Shown piece by piece: positions 1 through 5,365 of a stretch of DNA of 5,465 nucleotides. Both the position numbers and the translations under genes were made by a program. The notes beneath the pieces were generated by a model. The model ran no database searches. It was not told where the DNA came from and worked only from the letters and a program-made list of their open reading frames with translations. The first letter of the stretch is position 1. The number at the start of each line of letters is the position of its first letter. The stretch comes from Actinomycetota bacterium. Lineage in GTDB: Bacteria; Actinomycetota; Actinomycetes; Nanopelagicales; Nanopelagicaceae. The stretch spans positions 1-5,465 of the forward strand of contig WLPB01000080.1 of NCBI GenBank assembly GCA_009698975.1, given 5' to 3'.

Positions 1-70
1 CCCCTACCAAATCTTGAGCTATTCCATCATGGAGAGAGCGAGCTAATTTCACTCGCTCGCTCTCTCGCAT
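1..70 (-). CDS. Sensor histidine kinase, HisKA_3 (NarL/DesK-type) N-terminus, partial at left edge
   Basis: The minus strand from the ATG at 70-68 reads 23 codons to the window edge and includes LARSLHDGIAQDLVG. This matches the H-box of HisKA_3 histidine kinases (ER-x-x-x-A-R-x-L-H-D-G-x-A-Q), with H14 as the predicted phosphorylated histidine and E5-R6 before it. Such kinases autophosphorylate and pass phosphate to a NarL/FixJ-type response regulator, which would be expected further left. The frame is open upstream only to a TGA at 118-116 and has no better start, so the H-box lies almost at the N-terminus. As read, the protein has no N-terminal sensor or membrane segment and would be cytosolic. 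It starts two bases after the acyl-CoA ligase stop (TAG-AA-ATG) with only a weak AAGAG-like ribosome site, which suggests translational coupling. From memory, the MacRS two-component pair of Streptomyces lies near glkA, so the context is plausible. Family assignment is fairly sure; partner and signal are unknown. Confidence 0.77.
   Translation of the reverse strand, partial: MRESERVKLARSLHDGIAQDLVG
32..66 (-). other. 12-bp perfect hairpin in the first codons of the histidine kinase
   Basis: Bases 32-43 (GAGAGAGCGAGC) are perfectly complementary to 55-66 (GCTCGCTCTCTC), with an 11-nt loop. On the minus strand it begins one base after the histidine kinase ATG and seven bases after the ligase stop. 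There is no U-tract after it on the minus strand. It could attenuate or partly terminate transcription between ligase and kinase, or slow kinase translation. Because both arms lie inside convincing coding sequence, chance from codon choice is also possible. Confidence 0.5.
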
Positions 71-72
71 TT

Positions 73-1863
73 CTACTCTTTTGTATAGAGAGCAGCGATA
101 GTAGAGGCAAATTGCTCAGCTACAACATGTCGCTTCACTGAGAGTTTTGCTGTCAGCTGACCCTCAGCAATTGTGAAGTCAGTATCAAGGATGGCAAATT
201 TACGGATTGACTCTGCTTTAGAGACAGCCTTATTTGCTTCATCAACAGCAGTTTGAATAACTGCCTTGAGGTCCGGATCATTGACAAGAGTTGCCACGGT
301 TGCGCCACTCTTATTATTAGCAGCAATCCAGCCCTTTAACATATCTTGATCGATTGTAATTAGGGCAGCGATGAATGGCTGGTTGTCACCAACGACCATA
401 CATTGGCTCACAAGTGGATGTGCGCGCAGTCGATCTTCGAGAACTGCCGGCGCAACATTCTTTCCGCCAGCGGTAACGATAATCTCCTTCTTACGGCCAG
501 TGATGTAAAGGAATCCATCTTCATCGAGTCGACCGAGGTCACCTGATTTAAACCAGGTTCCATCAAAGACTTCCTTATTCGCTTGATCGTTCTGCCAGTA
601 ACCGCGCATCACGATTGGTCCACCGATAAGAACTTCTCCATCCTCTGCAATCTTGATTGAGGTTCCAGGAATTGGGCGACCAACTGAGCCAATACGGATA
701 GCAGTATTCAGATTCAGCGTTGCGCCTGCCGTTGTCTCGGTCAGGCCATATCCCTCAAGGATTGTGATTCCGGCGCCACGATAGAAATGTCCTAGTCGAG
801 CGCCAAGTGGTGCACCGCCAGAGATAGCAGCCTCAACACGTCCACCTAAGCCTTGGCGAATCTTTGAGTAAACAAGCGCATCAAAGAGTTTGTGCTTGAG
901 CGAGAGGATGGGATTGAATTTCTTCGCATCAAGATTCTCGCTATAGGCAACTGCGACAGCAGCAGCTTTGCGGAAAATATCTCCCTTGCCAGCCGCCTCT
1001 GCCTTCGCTTCAGCACCGTTATAAACCTTTTCAAAGATTCGTGGAACGGCAAGAACGAATGTGGGCTTAAATGATGCAAGATCGAGCGGAAGACGTGTTG
1101 CTGGATCTCCGCAATGTGCCATGTGCAGCCCCGCGCTAATTGATCCGATTTGAACCATGCGACCAAAGACGTGAGCAACTGGAAGAAATAGCAGAGTAGA
1201 TCCGCCATCTTTAAGGAAGAGATCGGCGGCACCTTGGACAACGTTTCCACACTCTGAGAGGAAGTTTCCGTGGGTGAGCTGTACACCCTTTGGCTGTCCT
1301 GTTGTACCTGATGTATAAATCAAAGTTGCGAGCGTATCCGGCTTCAGTTGTGAGCGCCGATTCTCAACCTCTTCATCAGAGATATGTGCCCCTGCATTTC
1401 GAAGAATTTCTAGGACATCATCTGTCATCGTCCAGATATGTTTAGTATGTGATGGAAGAACGGTGTTGACAAGCTCGCGGTGAGTCGGAGTCTCAACAAA
1501 GAGCGCAACAGAGCCAGAGTCATTGAGAATCCAATCAACTTGCTCGGCAGATGATGTCTCGTAGATTGGAACTACGATGCCACCTGCGTACCATGTTGCG
1601 AAGTCGAGGATTGTCCACTCGTAACGTGTGCGCGCCATGATTGCAACGCGATCGCCTACTTGAATTCCAGCAGCAATCAATCCTTTAGCCGCTGACCGGA
1701 CATCGCTCTCTACTTCGCGCGCAGTCAGCGCTTGCCAGCCTTCACCGAGTGGACGCGACATTGTGATGCGTTCTGGTTCAAACCAGGCGCGCTCGGCAAT
1801 CAAATTAGTGAGGTTGCCTTCTGTGGCTGTAGGGACAAGTACGGGTGTGAGGATCTCATTCAT
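73..1863 (-). CDS. fadD: Long-chain fatty acid-CoA ligase (AMP-forming), FadD15-like
   Basis: This 596-residue protein belongs to the ANL (adenylate-forming) superfamily. It is predicted to activate fatty acids in two steps, through acyl-AMP to acyl-CoA, in the cytosol or at the inner face of the membrane. Visible motifs are the P-loop YTSGTTGQPKGV (183-194), EGYGLTET (370-377), WFKSGDLG around D442 and the hinge GRKKEIIVTAGGKN (456-469). A C-terminal LTAKLSVKR (570-578) supplies lysines where the catalytic lysine is expected. Length and motif order match actinobacterial FadD15 ligases of about 600 residues. The ATG at 1863 is chosen because the protein then begins MNEILTP. An in-frame extension to 2007 would cross the divergent promoter and run antisense into the next gene, with un-family-like residues. 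A TAGCGT -10-like hexamer ends 7 nt before the ATG, pointing to a leaderless mRNA. The exact substrate chain length cannot be read. Confidence 0.95.
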   Translation of the reverse strand: MNEILTPVLVPTATEGNLTNLIAERAWFEPERITMSRPLGEGWQALTAREVESDVRSAAKGLIAAGIQVGDRVAIMARTRYEWTILDFATWYAGGIVVPIYETSSAEQVDWILNDSGSVALFVETPTHRELVNTVLPSHTKHIWTMTDDVLEILRNAGAHISDEEVENRRSQLKPDTLATLIYTSGTTGQPKGVQLTHGNFLSECGNVVQGAADLFLKDGGSTLLFLPVAHVFGRMVQIGSISAGLHMAHCGDPATRLPLDLASFKPTFVLAVPRIFEKVYNGAEAKAEAAGKGDIFRKAAAVAVAYSENLDAKKFNPILSLKHKLFDALVYSKIRQGLGGRVEAAISGGAPLGARLGHFYRGAGITILEGYGLTETTAGATLNLNTAIRIGSVGRPIPGTSIKIAEDGEVLIGGPIVMRGYWQNDQANKEVFDGTWFKSGDLGRLDEDGFLYITGRKKEIIVTAGGKNVAPAVLEDRLRAHPLVSQCMVVGDNQPFIAALITIDQDMLKGWIAANNKSGATVATLVNDPDLKAVIQTAVDEANKAVSKAESIRKFAILDTDFTIAEGQLTAKLSVKRHVVAEQFASTIAALYTKE

Positions 1864-1876
1864 GGCGCATACGCTA
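1864..1876 (-). promoter_or_regulatory. Probable leaderless promoter of the acyl-CoA ligase gene
   Basis: On the minus strand, TAGCGT (1876-1871) fits the actinobacterial -10 pattern TANNNT. It is followed by ATGCGCC and then the start ATG, a 7-nt gap that puts the transcription start at or next to the A of ATG. No Shine-Dalgarno sequence is present in these bases and no clear -35 box is seen. Leaderless transcripts are common in actinobacteria; its use here is inference. Confidence 0.5.
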
Positions 1877-1906
1877 GTGGTGAGAGGTGGTTTTTGGAAA
1901 GAGTTG

Positions 1907-1919
1907 TAGGATTTGCGCC
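1907..1919 (+). promoter_or_regulatory. Probable leaderless promoter of the SRPBCC-glucokinase operon
   Basis: TAGGAT (1907-1912) fits the TANNNT -10 pattern and is followed by TTGCGCC and the start ATG at 1920. The 7-nt gap equals that of the divergent ligase promoter 31 bases away. There is no Shine-Dalgarno sequence at the right distance, so transcription probably starts at the ATG. No convincing -35 box is visible. The adjoining 9 bases TGCGCCATG (1914-1922) are repeated inverted at 1861-1869. Confidence 0.52.
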
Positions 1920-2357
1920 ATGTCACAATACTCAGAAGCCACAGTCGAAATTGAAGCGCCCCTTGCAGAGGTAGCCACCACTCTCTTTGCAGTCGAGGGT
2001 TATTCAACCTGGATGAGCTCGATTAAGAAGTCAGAGGTTACCGAGCGCGATGATCAAGGGCGCCCGACCAAAGCCACCCTCTCGATAGATGCAGGGGTGA
2101 TGAAAGATCGCCCAACTCTGGATTATGACTGGAGCGCTGCCCCGGCAGAGCTGAGCTTCTCTCTCGATGAAGCCGACCTTATGACCGCGATGAATGGCAA
2201 GTACATTCTTAAGGCTCTTGATGAAGATACGACGCAGGTCACCTACCAACTCGGTGTCGAGATTTCTATGCCCGTTCCGCGCATGATGATTGCAAAGACA
2301 GAACAGAACACAATTGATACAGCACTCGCAGAGTTAAAAGCGCACCTCGAAAACTAA
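1920..2357 (+). CDS. SRPBCC family protein (polyketide cyclase/START-like), Rv2185c/TB16.3 type
   Basis: The protein has 145 residues and a helix-grip type pattern: a first strand (residues 3-13), a helical stretch with EGYSTWMSSIKKSEV (26-40), alternating strands, and a long C-terminal helix ending TALAELKAHLEN. It strongly resembles, from memory, mycobacterial Rv2185c (TB16.3), with the same length, the same GYSTW/AYPQW block and the same DxxLxxLK-type ending. Members of this fold bind hydrophobic ligands in a cavity. The true function of this branch is not established, and no catalytic residues can be named. Its place next to an acyl-CoA ligase suggests a lipid or acyl ligand, which is inference. 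The start at 1920 is preferred to an upstream in-frame GTG (1887) because MSQYSEATVEI begins the first strand and the putative -10 lies between the two. It overlaps the glucokinase gene by one base (TAATG), implying translational coupling. Confidence 0.88.
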   Translation: MSQYSEATVEIEAPLAEVATTLFAVEGYSTWMSSIKKSEVTERDDQGRPTKATLSIDAGVMKDRPTLDYDWSAAPAELSFSLDEADLMTAMNGKYILKALDEDTTQVTYQLGVEISMPVPRMMIAKTEQNTIDTALAELKAHLEN

Positions 2358-3301
2358 TGTCTCTTACTATCGGAATCGACGTTGGCGGAACGAAAGTTCT
2401 TGGCGGTGTAGTCGACGCCGAAGGTAAAGTTCTAAAGACTGCGCGCCGCGACACGCCTCATGAAGGAGGCGCGGCTCTTACTCGAACAATCGCGGATGTT
2501 GCCCTCGAATTAATCGCAGAGTACTCGGTGACATGTGTTGGGGTATCGGTTGCAGGATTTGTTTCATCAGATAGAAAAACAATTTTAGCCACACCAAATA
2601 TTGTGGGTTGGAACGGCGTGCAACTTGATGAAGAACTGACTGCACTCATCAAAATTCCGGTCGTTTTAGAAAACGATGGAAATGCAGCGGCGTGGGGAGA
2701 GTTTCGTTTCGGTGCCGGCCGCGGCCGTTCAAATATTTTGATGGTAACGGTTGGTACTGGCATCGGTGGCGGAATAATTGCTAATGGACAATTGCTAAGA
2801 GGCGCATTTGGTATTGCCGCAGAGATTGGACATTTGCGCGTTCTTCCAGAAGGTCATCTCTGTGGTTGCGGAGCTCGTGGTTGTTTCGAACAATATGCTT
2901 CTGGTAACGCACTTCTGCGTCACGCACGAGAGGCAATTGCGGCAAGTCCTGATATGGCGCGTAGCTTGTTGGCACGCGGCGATGGCACTATCGCCGGACT
3001 TACCGGTCGAGCGATTACAGATGCCGCGCGGGATTCAGATCCGGTCGCGCTAGCCGCTTTTAACACCACCGCACAATGGCTCGGAGCAGGAATCGCCTCC
3101 CTCTCTGTCATTCTCGATCCTGAGTCCGTCGTCATCGGTGGGGGAGTAATCGATGCCGGCGAAATATTGTTAGCTCCGACTCGCATCGCGCTCGAGCGAC
3201 ATATGCCATTTGCAGGAAAGCATCCATCACCAGAAATTACCGCAGCACTGCTGGGAAATGAGGCAGGTTTAGTTGGTGCTGCCGATCTTGCGCGAAGCTA
3301 A
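2357..3301 (+). CDS. glkA: ROK-family glucokinase
   Basis: This 314-residue enzyme is predicted to phosphorylate glucose with ATP to glucose 6-phosphate in the cytosol, feeding glycolysis and the pentose phosphate pathway. The N-terminal phosphate loop IGIDVGGTK is at 5-13. The sugar and catalytic segment ENDGNAAAWGE is at 105-115, with D107 as the likely base. The second phosphate loop VTVGTGIGGG is at 130-139. The ROK zinc site is complete: H159 plus C169, C171 and C176 in CGCGARGC, and the sugar-contacting glutamates E156 and E178 are present. VIGGGVI (259-265) is the adenosine-side motif. The ending LGNEAGLVGAADLAR matches Streptomyces GlkA as I remember it, so glucokinase is preferred over N-acetylmannosamine kinase or a ROK repressor; there is no N-terminal DNA-binding domain. 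It is the second gene of an operon with the SRPBCC gene, has no strong ribosome site of its own, and ends 5 bases from a convergent gene. Confidence 0.94.
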   Translation: MSLTIGIDVGGTKVLGGVVDAEGKVLKTARRDTPHEGGAALTRTIADVALELIAEYSVTCVGVSVAGFVSSDRKTILATPNIVGWNGVQLDEELTALIKIPVVLENDGNAAAWGEFRFGAGRGRSNILMVTVGTGIGGGIIANGQLLRGAFGIAAEIGHLRVLPEGHLCGCGARGCFEQYASGNALLRHAREAIAASPDMARSLLARGDGTIAGLTGRAITDAARDSDPVALAAFNTTAQWLGAGIASLSVILDPESVVIGGGVIDAGEILLAPTRIALERHMPFAGKHPSPEITAALLGNEAGLVGAADLARS

Positions 3302-3306
3302 CAAAA

Positions 3307-4299
3307 TTACTCGCCGGGATAGATAACGCCGTGTTCGCGGCGAACTGAATCCATCAGCTCCATAATTTCGATGCTCCGACTATGGGGCATCAGTGGAGAT
3401 TCGATTTCACCGGCACGGACCATGCGAGCAAACTCAACTGCCTCTTCACGTAAGCCATGTCCAATGTATGTATTGGGATATTCCGTGACATCACCATCTC
3501 GAGTAATCAATCGCATTGAGGTGGGCGCATAGAAGGATGCGTCAAGTTCTAGTCGTGCCTTGCTTCCCGCGATAGTCGCTGTTATCGCAGTTCGATTTGC
3601 CATTGTGCAGGTAAGGATTGCTTGCGCACCGTTTTGATAATGGAAAATCATCGAAGTTTGAAGATCTACACCTTCATCTGTCTTCGTTACATCTGAAATA
3701 ATTTTTTCAGGTGCACCTAATACGAGATGGGCGAGAGTAATTGAGTAAATACCAAGATCGAGCAACGCTCCACCACCTAGAGCTGGCTCCCAGAGACGTG
3801 CAGCCTTTTCGCGCGGTAAATACTGACCGTGATCTGCAGAGACGGTGAGAATCTCACCGAGGTCGCCACGTTCAATAATGTGCTGCATGAGATGAATATG
3901 TGGAAGAAAGCGCGTCCAGATTGCTTCAAGCAGGGGCAAATTTTTTGAGCGGGCGAGATCTACTACTGAACGCGCCTGGCCAGCGTTGATCGTAAATGGC
4001 TTTTCGCAGAGCACGGGCTTGCCAGCGTTGAGAGCGAGGAGCGCATGCTCTGCATGGAAGGTGTGTGGAGTTGCGATATAGATTGCATCAACATCGGATT
4101 CGACAAGCTCTTGGTAGCTTCCGTAGGCAACCGAACCTGGATAACTTTCACTGAAAGCCTGCGCGGCCGAAAGGGTGCGTGAGCCAACGGCTGCAATGGC
4201 ATGGTCTGGAAGATGAGATAAATCAGCAGCAAATGCTTGAGCTATTCCACCAGTACCTAAAATTCCCCAACTAAATTTCTTCACTTCACTATTACTCAT
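3307..4299 (-). CDS. Gfo/Idh/MocA family oxidoreductase, dihydrodiol/D-xylose dehydrogenase-like
   Basis: The protein has 330 residues. It starts with a Rossmann fold containing WGILGTGGIAQ (11-21) for NAD(P), then a basic SR pair (40-41) that often favours NADP. The family signature CEKPF (98-102) carries the catalytic K100. IATPHTFH (75-82) and LLDLGIYSI (179-187, with D181 and Y185) complete the active site. The segment LLEAIWTRFLP (123-133) is typical of the branch that includes dimeric dihydrodiol dehydrogenase and D-xylose 1-dehydrogenase. The substrate is therefore probably a sugar, polyol or diol, but the sequence does not settle which. The start is the ATG at 4299-4297, which overlaps the TGA of the upstream small gene as ATGA; this argues for translational coupling. 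It ends 5 bases from the glucokinase stop, tail to tail, with no terminator hairpin visible between them. Confidence 0.9.
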   Translation of the reverse strand: MSNSEVKKFSWGILGTGGIAQAFAADLSHLPDHAIAAVGSRTLSAAQAFSESYPGSVAYGSYQELVESDVDAIYIATPHTFHAEHALLALNAGKPVLCEKPFTINAGQARSVVDLARSKNLPLLEAIWTRFLPHIHLMQHIIERGDLGEILTVSADHGQYLPREKAARLWEPALGGGALLDLGIYSITLAHLVLGAPEKIISDVTKTDEGVDLQTSMIFHYQNGAQAILTCTMANRTAITATIAGSKARLELDASFYAPTSMRLITRDGDVTEYPNTYIGHGLREEAVEFARMVRAGEIESPLMPHSRSIEIMELMDSVRREHGVIYPGE

Positions 4300-4598
4300 A
4301 AGACGGCTCCATCACCTTCATCGCTATCATTTCGTGACCACCAACTCTTGAAGGTCTTAATTGAATCTGCAATTCTCTCTTGTAAAGTTTTCTTTTCGAT
4401 GGCAGGAAATGCATAGAGCTCCCTCTCGGAACTTGCATCATCGACCGCATCAAGCTCGTCGAGAAAAGTTGTCGGCGCTGATTGATCGAGCGAGAGTCCG
4501 GCAACCATTGACTCAAATTCGGCATCAATTAGCTCGCGTTCACTCTCCGCGTCACCATTGATGGGTCTATCTGCACTGGCCATGCTCAATAGTTGCAT
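4296..4598 (-). CDS. Small acidic protein of unknown function, coupled to the dehydrogenase
   Basis: I do not recognise this 100-residue protein. By count it has about 23 acidic and 9 basic residues, with acidic clusters in the first half (AESERELIDAEFES, LDELDAVDD). A more basic, amphipathic C-terminal segment contains IADSIKTFKSWWSR. There is no signal peptide, membrane segment or cysteine. The F-x-x-M-V-A-G-L stretch near 28-35 resembles the start of several short, uncharacterised actinobacterial proteins, but that is only an impression. Three things support it as a gene: a strong Shine-Dalgarno GAGGTGA (4608-4602) just before the ATG at 4598, a 4-base ATGA overlap with the dehydrogenase gene, and uninterrupted reading across the space between two genes. 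A second ATG at 4583 would give 95 residues but has a much poorer ribosome site. A perfect inverted repeat covers its ribosome site and start. Confidence 0.78.
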   Translation of the reverse strand: MQLLSMASADRPINGDAESERELIDAEFESMVAGLSLDQSAPTTFLDELDAVDDASSERELYAFPAIEKKTLQERIADSIKTFKSWWSRNDSDEGDGAVL

Positions 4599-4621
4599 AT
4601 CTCACCTCAAAGCGTGAGATA
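4598..4621. promoter_or_regulatory. Perfect 8-bp inverted repeat: operator or ribosome-site hairpin
   Basis: TATCTCAC (4598-4605) and GTGAGATA (4614-4621) are perfect inverted copies separated by 8 bases. In the minus-strand RNA the repeat folds to an 8-bp stem that takes in the GTGA of the Shine-Dalgarno sequence and the first base of the start codon, leaving GAG in the loop. As DNA it has the size and symmetry of a dimeric repressor site and lies just downstream of a putative TATTCT -10 box, in the divergent region shared with plsC. Confidence 0.5.
4602..4608 (-). promoter_or_regulatory. Strong Shine-Dalgarno site of the small acidic protein gene
   Basis: The minus strand reads GAGGTGA followed by GAT and then ATG. 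This is a 7-base match to the 16S rRNA anti-Shine-Dalgarno region (UCACCUC), with GAGG six bases from the start. It fixes the start at 4598 and is the only strong ribosome site seen in the window; the other transcription-unit starts appear leaderless. Confidence 0.68.
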
Positions 4622-4626
4622 CCCGC

Positions 4627-4632
4627 AGAATA
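4627..4632 (-). promoter_or_regulatory. Putative -10 box of the small-protein/dehydrogenase operon
   Basis: TATTCT on the minus strand fits TANNNT. With a usual 6-7 base gap, transcription would begin near 4620, at the 5' edge of the inverted repeat, giving a leader of about 23 nt that consists almost wholly of the hairpin and the Shine-Dalgarno. A TTACAG lies 19 bases upstream, a poor -35 candidate. Confidence 0.38.
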
Positions 4633-4657
4633 TTCGCCCGATTGCGCCTTGCTGTAA

Positions 4658-4669
4658 TACATTAGCGCC
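4658..4669 (+). promoter_or_regulatory. Probable leaderless promoter of plsC
   Basis: TACATT (4658-4663) fits the TANNNT -10 pattern and is followed by AGCGCC and the start ATG at 4670, a 6-nt gap. No Shine-Dalgarno sequence is present before the ATG. The GCGCC-ATG junction is the same as at the ligase and SRPBCC gene starts. No -35 box is recognised. Confidence 0.48.
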
Positions 4670-5362
4670 ATGAACAACTTGCCATACGGAACGTTGCGGG
4701 CTTTTTTGACGCCGTTCTTAATGTTGGCCTTTCGCCCCAAGGTTAAAGGTCTGCGCAATGTTCCGGCAACTGGACCAGTAATCATTGCCTCAAACCATCT
4801 CTCTTTTAGCGATTCGATCTTTATGCCGCTCGTTGTCCCTCGCAAAGTTACCTTTCTTGCAAAGAGCGAGTACTTCACCAGTCCTGGTCCAAAAGGTTTT
4901 ATTAAGAAATTAACCTTCATCGCACTCGGCCAGGTTCCGGTCGATCGAACAGGTGGTCGTCGTAGTGAGGCCGCACTCATTACTGGACTCGAAGTTCTAG
5001 GTGAAGGTAAGTGCCTTGGCATCTATCCTGAGGGAACTCGTTCTCCCGACGCCCGTCTCTATAAAGCTCGTACTGGTATCGCTCGCCTTGCTATCGAATC
5101 TGGCGCTCCCGTGATTCCGGTAGCTATGTTTAATACCGATAAAATTCAGCCAACGGGCAAGGTAATTCCAAAGGTAATGCGCGTTGGTATGACCTTCGGC
5201 GAGCCGATGTACTTTGAGGGCGATTCAAGGGATGCGGCTCACCTTCGCGAAGTGGCAGATACGATCATGAAGAGAATTCAGCAGCTTTCAGGCCAAGAAT
5301 ATGTAGATGAATATGCAACGAAGGCCAAGCGTTCAAAATCTAACGAAGAGCCCGAGGAGTAA
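4670..5362 (+). CDS. plsC: 1-acyl-sn-glycerol-3-phosphate acyltransferase (PlsC/LPLAT family)
   Basis: The protein has 230 residues and is predicted to transfer an acyl group to lysophosphatidic acid, giving phosphatidic acid, at the cytoplasmic face of the membrane. The four acyltransferase blocks are in order: block I SNHLSFSD (41-48) with the catalytic H43 and D48, block II GQVPVDR (87-93), block III YPEGTRS (119-125) and block IV VIPVAM (148-153). Hydrophobic stretches at 10-21 and around 80-88 fit interfacial membrane association rather than a firm transmembrane anchor. Residues 210-230 form a charged tail with a basic AKRSKS and an acidic end. Length and motifs match mycobacterial Rv2182c-type proteins, which lie in the same neighbourhood as the ligase and SRPBCC genes; acyl chain and exact acceptor specificity are not visible. 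It is divergent from the small acidic gene, apparently monocistronic here, and ends 3 bases from a convergent gene. Confidence 0.93.
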   Translation: MNNLPYGTLRAFLTPFLMLAFRPKVKGLRNVPATGPVIIASNHLSFSDSIFMPLVVPRKVTFLAKSEYFTSPGPKGFIKKLTFIALGQVPVDRTGGRRSEAALITGLEVLGEGKCLGIYPEGTRSPDARLYKARTGIARLAIESGAPVIPVAMFNTDKIQPTGKVIPKVMRVGMTFGEPMYFEGDSRDAAHLREVADTIMKRIQQLSGQEYVDEYATKAKRSKSNEEPEE

Positions 5363-5365
5363 CTC

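Noticed and set aside
13..26. 14-base direct repeat CTTGAGCTATTCCA, also at 4236-4249
   Set aside because: Both copies are coding on the minus strand and both encode G-I-A-Q, in the kinase H-box and the dehydrogenase Rossmann motif. It is coincidence of codons, not a repeat element.
1..31. tRNA-like D-arm on the minus strand (TAGCTCAAGATTTGGTAG)
   Set aside because: The expected D-stem does not pair (GCTC against GGGG), and the same bases read in frame as the H-box of a histidine kinase.
32..66. Classical intrinsic terminator of the acyl-CoA ligase gene
   Set aside because: The stem is strong but no U-tract follows on the minus strand, and the stem lies inside a convincing coding start, so it is reported as a hairpin of unknown role.
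1887..1919. 11-residue N-terminal extension of the SRPBCC protein from a GTG
   Set aside because: The extra residues contain the putative -10 box, are not family-like, and the ATG at 1920 starts the expected first strand.
1864..2007. 48-residue N-terminal extension of the acyl-CoA ligase
   Set aside because: It would cross the divergent promoter and overlap the SRPBCC gene antisense, and its residues do not look like a ligase N-terminus or a signal peptide.
4567..5022. 151-codon open frame antisense to plsC
   Set aside because: It lies wholly opposite a gene with all four acyltransferase motifs and has a basic, low-complexity composition typical of a shadow frame.
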